A stretch of DNA of 64,000 nucleotides, from assembly GCF_900096995.1 (NCBI RefSeq), contig NZ_OANT01000005.1:248001-312000 (forward strand), read 5' to 3'. Source of the stretch: Acinetobacter puyangensis. Its GTDB lineage: Bacteria > Pseudomonadota > Gammaproteobacteria > Pseudomonadales > Moraxellaceae. A model generated the notes under the pieces. It was given only the letters and a program-made list of their open reading frames with translations. It was not told the DNA's origin and ran no database searches. The translations under genes and the position numbers were made by a program. Shown one piece after another: positions 55,759 through 64,000 of the stretch. Positions within the stretch are counted from its first letter, which is position 1; each line of letters opens with the position of its first letter.

Positions 55759-57603
55759 CTATACAAGCAAACAACTTTCCGTCTCTTCTTGCGTTTCTGC
55801 TTTTACCAGTGATGGTGCATGAGAAAGCAATAATTGCGTATACGCATGTTTGGGCTGACTTAATACTTGATCAGTTTCGCCAAATTCGACAATTCTGCCC
55901 TGCTTTAACACTGCAACACGGTTGGCAACAGCTCTGACCACACCCAGATTATGGGTAACAAATAAAATGGTGACGCCATGCTGCTGTAATTCCTGTAACA
56001 GCTGCAAAATCGAGGCTTGTACCGAAACATCGAGTGCCGAGGTGATCTCATCACAAATCAGAATTTCAGGCTGACATAACAAAGCTCTGGCGATGGCAAT
56101 ACGTTGCCGTTCACCGCCGGATAAATCACGTGGATAAAGAGATTTGGTTTGTTCTGGCAAAGAAACCTGCGCCAATACATCGGAGACTCTGGCTGCTGTT
56201 TCCTGTGCATTGGTATTAAAAAAATGCTGAACCACTTTGGACAGCGTTTGACCAATCGTATGCGCAGGATTTAACGCCTTATAGGGATTCTGGAAAATAT
56301 ATTGCAGTTTATGTCGCTGTTTTAAGCTACGTTTTTTTGCCTGAAACGGCAATAATTCATTTTCTAAATAAACCTGTCCCTCAACACTTTCATTTAATCC
56401 GGCGATGGCTTTGGACAATGTGGTTTTACCTGAGCCACTCTCACCGACCAGTGCCAAACACTCACCTTTTTTCAGATCAAACGCCACATCAAACAAGACC
56501 TGTTGTGAACCATACCAAGCATTCACCTGCTGTGCTTTTAACACAACAGTTTGATCAGAGCGGGTATGTGCCAATTCATCTACGATATTATGGATGTCTA
56601 TCAGTTTGACCCATTCCAAATGATGACACGCCACATAATGCGGATCAAACTCATCGGCCAGTTGAATCAATTCGGGTGCTTTCTGATGACATAAGTCGGT
56701 GGCATACTGACACCGATCCACAAATGCACAGCCTTTAGGCCGGTGATTGGGTGAAGGTGCATGCCCCTGAATCGGTGCCAAGGCTTTTTTAACCGCAACA
56801 TCTGGAATGGCGCGGATCAGACCATAGGTATAAGGATGGCGTGGATGCTCAAATAGCTGATCCAATACAGCATCTTCGGCAATCTTGCCCGCATACAGCA
56901 CAATCACCCGATCGGTAATATCTTTGACCACGGTTAAGTCATGTGATACATACACTGCGGCAACACGATATTCCTGACACAATTTACGGATAATATTCAG
57001 TATGAGCGATTGGGTGGTCACATCCAGCGCCGTCGTGGGTTCATCCAAAATAATCAGTTTGGGCTGTAAAATAAACGCCAGCGCCAATAAAATACGTTGC
57101 TGCTGTCCACCTGACAGTTGATGCGGATAACGCTTGAGAAAATCATGATCAAAAGGCAGCCCCACTTCTTGTAAAATCTTGCTGATCTTACCCTGATGCT
57201 GTGCTTTGGACTGTTCAGGTTGATGAACCTCAAGCAACTCATCAAGTTGTTGGCCAATTTTTAGCGCAGGATTCAGCGCTGTACCAGGATCTTGTGCCAC
57301 ATGGCTGACTTTTTTCCCTCGAATTTGTCGAAGTTGTTGATCATTTAGGCGCAAGATATCCTGCCCATCAATCTCTATTTTTCCTGATACAATTTTGGCG
57401 CCATGACGCGCATAACCGAGTAAGGCACTGGACAATGTGGTTTTACCTGATCCGCTTTCACCGACCAAACCCAAGACTTCACCTTCTTTTAGCGAAAAAG
57501 TAATATCAGATACAATCGGGTTGGCCGTGGTCACCAGCGATACATTTAAATTTTCCACAGTCAATACGGTTTTTTTATAGCTGGGATTCAAATTATCAGT
57601 CAT
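55759..57603 (-). CDS. Fused two-domain ABC ATPase, oligopeptide type (DppDF/YejF-like)
   Basis: 614 residues with two ATPase modules. First: Walker A GESGSGKTT, signature LSGGQQQR, Walker B LIILDEPTTALDV, then an oligopeptide-type C-terminal Cys-rich motif (CAFVDRCQYATDLCHQKAPE). Second: GESGSGKTT, LSGGERQR, ILICDEITSALDV. Such fusions replace separate DppD and DppF. Serves the two permeases encoded just upstream. A TAG followed by 23 open codons suggests a slightly shortened C-terminus. Confidence 0.9.
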   Translation of the reverse strand: MTDNLNPSYKKTVLTVENLNVSLVTTANPIVSDITFSLKEGEVLGLVGESGSGKTTLSSALLGYARHGAKIVSGKIEIDGQDILRLNDQQLRQIRGKKVSHVAQDPGTALNPALKIGQQLDELLEVHQPEQSKAQHQGKISKILQEVGLPFDHDFLKRYPHQLSGGQQQRILLALAFILQPKLIILDEPTTALDVTTQSLILNIIRKLCQEYRVAAVYVSHDLTVVKDITDRVIVLYAGKIAEDAVLDQLFEHPRHPYTYGLIRAIPDVAVKKALAPIQGHAPSPNHRPKGCAFVDRCQYATDLCHQKAPELIQLADEFDPHYVACHHLEWVKLIDIHNIVDELAHTRSDQTVVLKAQQVNAWYGSQQVLFDVAFDLKKGECLALVGESGSGKTTLSKAIAGLNESVEGQVYLENELLPFQAKKRSLKQRHKLQYIFQNPYKALNPAHTIGQTLSKVVQHFFNTNAQETAARVSDVLAQVSLPEQTKSLYPRDLSGGERQRIAIARALLCQPEILICDEITSALDVSVQASILQLLQELQQHGVTILFVTHNLGVVRAVANRVAVLKQGRIVEFGETDQVLSQPKHAYTQLLLSHAPSLVKAETQEETESCLLV

Positions 57604-58452
57604 TTATTTTTCCTCGATCCGTGCTGCTGCCCGTCCTACACCCTCTGCCAGCACATTGGTGCCTAAAGCAAACAGCGCAATCAAGACCACTGGAGCAAAT
57701 ACAGCCCACGGTTGAATCAGTAATCCTGCACGGTTTTCATTGATCATTAGCCCCCAGTCTGCAGTAGGTGGTGCAACGCCATAACCCAAAAATGCCAAAC
57801 CCGATAACATGCCAACAGCCCAAGTCAACATCACGCCTAAATGAATCAATAGAGGCGTCAGCATATTCGGTAAAATTTCCCGAAATAAAATATAACCTTT
57901 CGAATAACCGAGAATTTTTGCCGACTCAACATATTCTTGCTCGACAATATTCAAGGCCACACCACGAGACAAACGGATCACCGCAGGAATGAACGCAAGT
58001 GCGACTGTAATAACAATTAACCACGGATCACGTCCTAACATCGAAACAATCAGCAAAACCAGAATCAAATCGGGAAATGCCATAAAAATATCGGTTATCC
58101 AGATAATAAACTGATCAACTTTACGCTTGGCAAAAGCTGCCAATAAACCCAATGCTGAACCGATGAATAAGGCAATGGCACTTGCTGCCACCGACATCCA
58201 GATCACCGATTGACCGCCCAGTAATACTCTTGACCAAACATCATGCCCAATATAGTCATAACCCAGTAAGGATTTCCCCTCCGGTTGCCCATAGGTCAAA
58301 CCAACCAATGCCGTTTCGCTATAGGGTGCAAATAAGGGCCCAATTACTGCAAATAACACCACCAGTAATGTGACCGTAAAACCAAAACGGACTTGACGTT
58401 CTCGCAGTAAAGCATGAAAAAATTTGCTTTGTTGTAGACTCAATATGCTCAT
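57604..58452 (-). CDS. Peptide/nickel-type ABC permease, DppC-like
   Basis: 282 residues with about six membrane segments and the DppC/OppC signature loop (ARILGYSKGYILF-type SAKILGYSKGYILFREILPNML). Its start overlaps the DppB-like stop by 4 bp (ATGA) and its stop abuts the ATPase start. Confidence 0.9.
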   Translation of the reverse strand: MSILSLQQSKFFHALLRERQVRFGFTVTLLVVLFAVIGPLFAPYSETALVGLTYGQPEGKSLLGYDYIGHDVWSRVLLGGQSVIWMSVAASAIALFIGSALGLLAAFAKRKVDQFIIWITDIFMAFPDLILVLLIVSMLGRDPWLIVITVALAFIPAVIRLSRGVALNIVEQEYVESAKILGYSKGYILFREILPNMLTPLLIHLGVMLTWAVGMLSGLAFLGYGVAPPTADWGLMINENRAGLLIQPWAVFAPVVLIALFALGTNVLAEGVGRAAARIEEK

Positions 58453-59636
58453 GATTGATCCCCTGCTTTTTCTTGTTGATCAGCCTGTTGTTCTTTTTTA
58501 AGGGCACTGCTTTTGAGTGCATTACGACGATCAACTGGTTTTACAGTCACAGGACGACCGGATTTCCATAAATTTAAAGCCAGACGTTTACCCGGTGAAC
58601 GTGCTTTAAAATGCCGTGTGGTACGTAATTTCGGTGTCAATAATGTGGTCAGCAAGTCGGCAAAAAGATTGACCAATACCACACACACCGTTAGCAACAG
58701 CACAATGGCCTGTATGGTCGGAATATCACGCATTTCAATCGCAGCATTCAAGGCATTACCAATACCAGGATAACTAAATACCACTTCGACAATCAGACCA
58801 CCGCTGATCAAGACCCGCAAAGATAAGGCAATCCCCTGAACAGTCGGCACTAAAGCATTTCTCAATACATGGTTCCAGATGATACGACGTTCCGGAATAC
58901 CGCGCAGTCTTGCCGAGATCACATATTCCGATTCCAAGGCATCAATCATTGATCCACGCACCAGACGCATTAAATAAGGCACCAGCGACAGGGTTAGCGT
59001 CAATAAAGGCAGGATTAAAAATTCAATCTGTAAAAATGCCGATTTATTCGGTTCCAATAATGATGCGGCTGGCAAAATCTGAAAGACTGAGATGGAAAAC
59101 AGCATCATCAACCAGATCGCCAGAACAAAACCCGGTACTGCTTTAAACAGGATTGAACCGGAAACAATGATACGGTCCAGCTTACTGTCACGATGTAATG
59201 CCAGCCATACACCGGAGATCACCGAGACCGGCACTGTGACCAGAATCACCAAAAATGTCAGCACCGCAGTATTGGCAAAAAAATTGGAAATAATCTGAAT
59301 CACAGGGACTTGGGAATCAATAGAGCGACCAAAATCACCCTGTATGATATTCCCCAGCCAAGTCCAGTACTGCACCAAAATCGGCTGATTTAAACCCAGT
59401 TGTTCGCGTAATACTTCTACGGTCGCTTCGGGTGCTTCGGGACCTAAAATGACTCTGGCTGGATCAGAAGGTAAAGCTTGGGTTGCAATAAACACGATCA
59501 GCGTAATCACAAATACCACCAGAAATCCAGAAAACAATCGCCCAATAAACCAGGGCAACCATGCTGGAAGTTCAAAGTGTTGGCTTGAAGATTGTGTCTG
59601 CACCTGATCTGCAACCTCTGTGGCTTGAGTCGTCAT
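58449..59636 (-). CDS. Peptide/nickel-type ABC permease, DppB-like
   Basis: 395 residues, six predicted membrane segments, DppB-type N-terminus (FLVVFVITLIVFIATQALPSDPARVILGPEAPEATV) and permease loop YVISARLRGIPERRIIWNHVLRNALVP. A basic C-terminal tail of about 60 residues and an extended N-terminus make it longer than E. coli DppB (339). Confidence 0.9.
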   Translation of the reverse strand: MTTQATEVADQVQTQSSSQHFELPAWLPWFIGRLFSGFLVVFVITLIVFIATQALPSDPARVILGPEAPEATVEVLREQLGLNQPILVQYWTWLGNIIQGDFGRSIDSQVPVIQIISNFFANTAVLTFLVILVTVPVSVISGVWLALHRDSKLDRIIVSGSILFKAVPGFVLAIWLMMLFSISVFQILPAASLLEPNKSAFLQIEFLILPLLTLTLSLVPYLMRLVRGSMIDALESEYVISARLRGIPERRIIWNHVLRNALVPTVQGIALSLRVLISGGLIVEVVFSYPGIGNALNAAIEMRDIPTIQAIVLLLTVCVVLVNLFADLLTTLLTPKLRTTRHFKARSPGKRLALNLWKSGRPVTVKPVDRRNALKSSALKKEQQADQQEKAGDQS

Positions 59637-59645
59637 AATTTATTT

Positions 59646-61229
59646 CTATCCTCTACGCCAGAATCCATCCGTTCTCCATGCAGCAAAGCCGGTACGATCT
59701 GGAGAAATACCACCAATCTCATTGGCATGGGCATCAAGCACATTGTTAAAGCCCCAAATCAGTAAACCACCTTCTTCATGTTGAATATTTTGTGCCTGAT
59801 GGACATATTGTTTACGCTTTTCCAGATCTGCTTCCTGTAATGCACTTGAGACCAGATCATTAAATTTGGCATGATTAAAACGGGTCTTATTATTGGCAGC
59901 GCCAGGACCATCAATCTGTATAACGGTTAATAAAAACGGACGAGAGACGCTTCCACCAGCACTAAATGCCCAATCCTGTTTAAGGGCATTGGAGAATGTT
60001 GCCGGATCAACTTGTCTTACATTGACCTTAACCCCGGCCTGTGCCGCATGTTGAGCAAATACCAATGCAGCATTACTATCTGGTCCGGTATATAAATCCA
60101 CCGTTAAATTCTGATCAAAACCAGCTTCTTTTAGCAGTGCCTTCGCCTTGGCCAGATCCTGTCGCCGTTGTGCGATATCGTGGTTATAGACAGGATCACT
60201 GAATGAATATAAATCGTTGGCAATTCGTCCTTGCCCGGCCAAAGCACGTTTCACCAAATCATCTCGATCGGCTATCAGGCGAAATGCCTGACGGACTTTA
60301 GGATTATTAAATGGTGGCTTGCTTAAATTCATATCAAAAGACTGCCAGGCATCCGTTTCGGAGGAAACAACTGTTAATTTTTTGTTGGCCTGCAATAACG
60401 GTAAATGCTCGGCAATCACACCTGACGCCACATCAATCTGACCGGCCTGTAAAGCTGCCAAACGTCCGGTTTGATCTTTAAAATCCAGAATTTCAATGGC
60501 ATCGGCATAGGGTTGGTCAGGTTTCCAAAAGTTATCAAAGCGTACAAAACGGGAACGCTGGCCTGGGGTGAAGTTATCCAGTTTATAAGGTCCTGCACCA
60601 ATAACATTATGAATTGGATCATAATCGGTAGGGACAATACCGCCCCAACTCATCCATGCTTCAGGCAATGCCACCAGACCTTTACCTGCGGCAAACGGAA
60701 TTTCTACCGTGTATTCATCCAGTTTTTTGATATTGTTACGCTGTAACGAATACAGATAAGCGGCATAAGGCGATGCCAATTGGGGATCGGTTAAACGACG
60801 AAGCGAAAAAATCACATCATCAGCAGTAATGGTTTTGCCATGATGAAATTCCAGACCCTTTTTTAAACGGATCGTCCATTTGGTTCCGTCGGCATTCGGT
60901 TCGGCAAATTCTGCCAGTGCCAGTTTGGGCTGAATATCACGCCCCCATTCCCACAATTTGGCATACAATGGCCAGCCACGAAATGCACTGCCCATACCAA
61001 TCGGTTTATGTGCATCAAGATTGCCCGACTGATTGCCATTAATCACACCAATTTTAATTACCCCCCCTTTTTTCGGGGTTTCATTGCTGCCTGCTGCGTC
61101 AGCCGTCGTGGTGGCCTGATCATTTGGCGCCTCATTACGCGAGCAAGCAACCAGACTCGTTGCAGCCACAGCGCCCAGCCCCAACAGCCCGCTTTGTTTC
61201 AATAATTCTCTACGTGTAATATTTGTCAT
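59646..61229 (-). CDS. Peptide-type ABC substrate-binding lipoprotein with Tat signal, copy 2
   Basis: 527-residue DppA/OppA-type (SBP_bac_5) binding protein. Its signal peptide MTNITRRELLKQSGLLGLG has the twin-arginine motif TRRELLK and ends in a lipobox (SLVAC), so it is probably folded, exported by Tat and lipidated. Second of two tandem paralogues, 9 bp before the DppB-like gene. Substrate unknown; the context points to a sulfur-containing compound. Confidence 0.88.
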   Translation of the reverse strand: MTNITRRELLKQSGLLGLGAVAATSLVACSRNEAPNDQATTTADAAGSNETPKKGGVIKIGVINGNQSGNLDAHKPIGMGSAFRGWPLYAKLWEWGRDIQPKLALAEFAEPNADGTKWTIRLKKGLEFHHGKTITADDVIFSLRRLTDPQLASPYAAYLYSLQRNNIKKLDEYTVEIPFAAGKGLVALPEAWMSWGGIVPTDYDPIHNVIGAGPYKLDNFTPGQRSRFVRFDNFWKPDQPYADAIEILDFKDQTGRLAALQAGQIDVASGVIAEHLPLLQANKKLTVVSSETDAWQSFDMNLSKPPFNNPKVRQAFRLIADRDDLVKRALAGQGRIANDLYSFSDPVYNHDIAQRRQDLAKAKALLKEAGFDQNLTVDLYTGPDSNAALVFAQHAAQAGVKVNVRQVDPATFSNALKQDWAFSAGGSVSRPFLLTVIQIDGPGAANNKTRFNHAKFNDLVSSALQEADLEKRKQYVHQAQNIQHEEGGLLIWGFNNVLDAHANEIGGISPDRTGFAAWRTDGFWRRG

Positions 61230-61251
61230 ATGGATATACCTAAAAATTGTG

Positions 61252-62838
61252 TTATTTCAGCCAAAGATTTTCATAACGCCAAGTTGCAAACTGTGTTTGC
61301 TCTGCGGCTGCACCGCCGATTTTTGTCGAAAAAGCATCAATCACTGTGGGAAATGACCAGATCAACAGCCCGCCTTTTTCATGCTGAATCTGTTGTGCTC
61401 GATGAACCAAAGGTTTTCTTTTTTCCAGATCAGGTTCTGTCAATGCCTGAGCAAAAAGTTCTGAAAATTCTGGATCGTTAAAATGTGTTTTATTAGCCAC
61501 GGACACTGGGGCATCTACATGTAATGCCGTGGACAAAAAAGATTCCGCCAATAAAGAGCCAGTACTAAAGGTAAAATTATTACGATTTGCCCCATTAAAG
61601 GTTGCTGCATCGACATATTTCACTTTAATTTCTACACCAACCTGCTTGGCCTGTTCTGCTAAAATTAAAGCCGCCTGATAATAACTATTGGGGGTGGTAA
61701 TCAGCTCAACGGACAAAGGTTTAGCTTTTGAAGCGTCATAACCTGCTTCAGCCAACAATGCCTTGGCTTTTGCCAAATCCTGTGTCCGCTGTGGAATGCT
61801 GTGATTAAACGTTGGATCATGTGGAGAATAAAGATCATTGGCCACTTGCCCCAAACCATTCAACGCACGCTGAATCAAATCCTCACGATCTACCAGTAAT
61901 TTAAAGGCCTCTACCACTCTCGGATCATTAAAAGGCGGCTTGGATAAATTCATATCAAAAGACAGCCAGCCAGCAGTTTTTGATTCAATCAGCTGAATCC
62001 GTTTGTCCAATTGCAAAAGCTTATATTGCTCGGCAGCCACATTGCCGATTAAATCAATTTGACCATTTTGGAATGCCAATAAACGTGAGGTCTGGTCTTT
62101 GAAATCGATAATTTGTAATTCATCAGCATAGGGTTTGCCGTCCTTAAAATAATTTTCAAAACGACTAAAGGTTGAACGCTGACCGGGTATAAACTCTTTT
62201 AACTTATACGGACCTGCGCCAACTGGATTACTGACTGGATCGTAATCGGTAGGGACAATACCGCCAAAATTGGTCCAAGTGTCAGGTAACGGCACAAAGC
62301 CCTGAGCATCTCTAAAACCAATTTCAACCGTGCGATTATCCAATTTTTTCAAGTGATTGACATCAACTGCATACAACAAGGAAGCAAAAGGCGATGCCAG
62401 TTTTGGATCAACCAGACGTTTGAGAGAAAAAATCACGTCATCGGCAGTAATGGTTTTGCCATGATGAAATTCCAATCCTTTTTTTAAGCGAATGGTCCAC
62501 TTGGTCGCATCCGTATTGGCTTCTGCCGACTCGGCCAAGGCCAGACGCGGCACCATGTTTTCATCCCACTCCCACAGTTTGCTATATAAAGCAAAACCTC
62601 GTTGTACACCGGTACCAATCGGTTTATGTACATCCAAATTACCAACCTGATTGCCGCCCAGTAATCCGATACGGAGCACCCCACCATAACGAGGCTGATC
62701 ATTTCCTGCATTTACCGATTGTTGTTGCTCAGTACTGGTTGTACGATCACAACCTTGTAACAGCCCTGCTCCGAATGCCAAGGCCGAAGTACCCAATAAG
62801 CTGTGCTTGATAAAATCTCGTCGAGTGGAATGTGCCAT
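61252..62838 (-). CDS. Peptide-type ABC substrate-binding lipoprotein with Tat signal, copy 1
   Basis: 528-residue DppA/OppA-type binding protein, clearly paralogous to the next one (shared LEFHHGKTITADDVIFSL, IVPTDYDP, SFDMNLSKPPFN). Signal peptide MAHSTRRDFIKHSLLGTSA carries the twin-arginine STRRDFIK and lipobox LLQGC. Two binding proteins feeding one permease pair would widen ligand range. It sits between the DszA-like gene and copy 2. Confidence 0.88.
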   Translation of the reverse strand: MAHSTRRDFIKHSLLGTSALAFGAGLLQGCDRTTSTEQQQSVNAGNDQPRYGGVLRIGLLGGNQVGNLDVHKPIGTGVQRGFALYSKLWEWDENMVPRLALAESAEANTDATKWTIRLKKGLEFHHGKTITADDVIFSLKRLVDPKLASPFASLLYAVDVNHLKKLDNRTVEIGFRDAQGFVPLPDTWTNFGGIVPTDYDPVSNPVGAGPYKLKEFIPGQRSTFSRFENYFKDGKPYADELQIIDFKDQTSRLLAFQNGQIDLIGNVAAEQYKLLQLDKRIQLIESKTAGWLSFDMNLSKPPFNDPRVVEAFKLLVDREDLIQRALNGLGQVANDLYSPHDPTFNHSIPQRTQDLAKAKALLAEAGYDASKAKPLSVELITTPNSYYQAALILAEQAKQVGVEIKVKYVDAATFNGANRNNFTFSTGSLLAESFLSTALHVDAPVSVANKTHFNDPEFSELFAQALTEPDLEKRKPLVHRAQQIQHEKGGLLIWSFPTVIDAFSTKIGGAAAEQTQFATWRYENLWLK

Positions 62839-62849
62839 GTGATCTACTC

Positions 62850-64000
62850 CTATGCCACAGTCTTTTCTGGGACTGGAGAAATCTTGGTCTGATCTGCAAC
62901 GTTTAAAGCAGGAATATCAAAACCATGATCCAGATCAAGCAATGGAAATAACAGATGTGCGACACGATAAGCTTCGCTGATCAATGGAAAACCGGACAAA
63001 ATAAATGCCGAAGTTCCATGCTGCTCATATTCCTTGATCCGTGCTGCAATATTCTCTGCACTACCGACCAGCGTTGTTCCCGATGCAGGTCCCAGAAAAT
63101 CAAAGCCAAACCAAGATGGACCAATCCAAATATTCGGATAAATTTCAAAGTCTTTGGCTTTGGGTAAAATTCCCTGACGTAATAATTCCAGATTTTTTTG
63201 AATTTTCGGATCGGCACTTTGATAGCTTTCAAATGTTTCATTCGGTGGCAACTGACGTTTCACTGCCGCAATTGCATAATCGACATCAATTTTATCGAGT
63301 AAAGACTGAGCATAGTCCCATGCTTCTTGTTCAGTTTCACGTACAATAATCTGTAGGCGGGTACCATATTCTAAGGTTCGACCAATCTTTGCGGCTTTCT
63401 CTGCGACTTTTTTAAACTTCGCTCCCAACAAAGGTGGCGTATTGGCAAAACTTAGATAGACATCAAGTAACTCAACCGAATGTTGCATACCTTTTTCAGA
63501 GGTGCCTGCACCCCACAATGGTACACCTTTGAGATTGGTTGGACCGTGCCAAGTTGCCATGGGAATTGGCGGTTCATGGCGTGGCGTAATTTTGACAAAT
63601 TTGCCATCAAAGCCAGTTTTATCGCCTAAATAATTTTGCTGGAATGCGGTCCAGTATTCTTTACTATAGTCATAGCGTTCATCATGCGGATAATGAATCC
63701 CCAATGAAGCCAGCCCGACATCATTGCCATTGACCACATTAAACAATAAGCGTCCTTTGGAAAACGCATCAAAAGTCTGTGCATATTTTGCCAATACCGC
63801 TGGTTGCACTTCACCGGGATGCTGTGCCACCAAAAATTTGAGTCGCTCGGTAAATGGAATCAAACTGGCTGCGACGGCCAGTGTTTCATATTCACTGGTT
63901 CCCATCAATGAGCCATAAAAACCTAATTTGTCGGCAGTGGTTGCCACCTGTTTAAGATGGTCATAGTCTGTATCCCAACGACCTTGTTCAAGCCAAGGAT
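62850..64000 (-). CDS. NtaA/SnaA/DszA-family monooxygenase (5' end beyond the window)
   Basis: At least 383 residues, close paralogue of the gene at 52867. The frame is open to the right edge: the segment PWLEQGRWDTDYDHLKQVAT aligns with PWEPHGRWNTGFKHLQRLAS of the paralogue, so the real start lies outside and the internal GTG/ATG near 63947 is not a start. Contains FNVVNGNDVGLASLGIHYPH and PLWGAGTSEKG. Leads into the binding-protein and permease genes as one long minus-strand operon ending with the SfnB-like gene. Confidence 0.87.
   Translation of the reverse strand, partial: PWLEQGRWDTDYDHLKQVATTADKLGFYGSLMGTSEYETLAVAASLIPFTERLKFLVAQHPGEVQPAVLAKYAQTFDAFSKGRLLFNVVNGNDVGLASLGIHYPHDERYDYSKEYWTAFQQNYLGDKTGFDGKFVKITPRHEPPIPMATWHGPTNLKGVPLWGAGTSEKGMQHSVELLDVYLSFANTPPLLGAKFKKVAEKAAKIGRTLEYGTRLQIIVRETEQEAWDYAQSLLDKIDVDYAIAAVKRQLPPNETFESYQSADPKIQKNLELLRQGILPKAKDFEIYPNIWIGPSWFGFDFLGPASGTTLVGSAENIAARIKEYEQHGTSAFILSGFPLISEAYRVAHLLFPLLDLDHGFDIPALNVADQTKISPVPEKTVA

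Noticed and set aside
62850..63947. Complete gene starting at 63947
   Set aside because: The frame stays open to 64000 with sequence matching the paralogue's N-terminal region, so the gene is cut by the window edge.

Overview
The window is about 40% GC and its gene order is typical of Acinetobacter (Gammaproteobacteria, Moraxellaceae), probably an environmental species close to A. baylyi. Genus-level markers are the kdsD-kdsC-lptC-lptA-lptB block, the mesX-mesD folate-independent methionine synthase pair, and a tonB-exbB-exbD cluster. The species is inferred, not proven.

Bases 1-13170 are mostly core genes: a FabH-like ketoacyl synthase, HrpA helicase, AhpC peroxiredoxin, a DMT permease, the Kdo and LPS-transport block, CysS and tRNA-Gly(GCC). 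One 712-bp IS1595/IS1016-type insertion sequence (7167-7878) has 15-bp inverted repeats, an 8-bp target duplication and a frameshifted transposase. Bases 13171-22260 are mixed: decayed gene remnants behind the tRNA, mesX-mesD-flavin reductase, a GC-richer oleate hydratase, two small unknown ORFs, and tonB-exbB-exbD.

Bases 22260-64000 form an almost uninterrupted organosulfur-scavenging island. It holds four flavin-dependent (LLM) monooxygenases of the SsuD/DszA superfamily, an SfnB/DszC-like acyl-CoA-dehydrogenase-fold oxidoreductase, and a DszB-like desulfinase with the catalytic Cys/His/Arg pattern. It also holds two sulfonate-type ABC importers and one peptide-type ABC importer with two tandem binding proteins. 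Two TonB-dependent receptors, two tandem secreted hydrolases, an asymmetric heterodimeric ABC exporter and a second-looking TatABC set complete it. An AprA/AprB-like flavoprotein/ferredoxin pair sits in an operon with HEAT-repeat and DUF971 proteins under a GntR/HutC regulator.

The island appears to be wired by sigma-54. It encodes a short SfnR-like enhancer-binding protein (28779-29858), and I read eight GG-N10-GC (-24/-12) promoters, each in front of a separate transcription unit. Several have inverted CAACA(A/T)-type repeats about 60-140 bp upstream, where an enhancer would be expected. The likely flow is: outer-membrane receptors and binding proteins bring in sulfonates, sulfones or sulfur-containing esters and peptides; FMNH2-dependent monooxygenases and a desulfinase release sulfite; the Tat genes may export the two Tat-type lipoprotein binding proteins. 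Substrates are not deducible from sequence. The last gene runs off the right edge.
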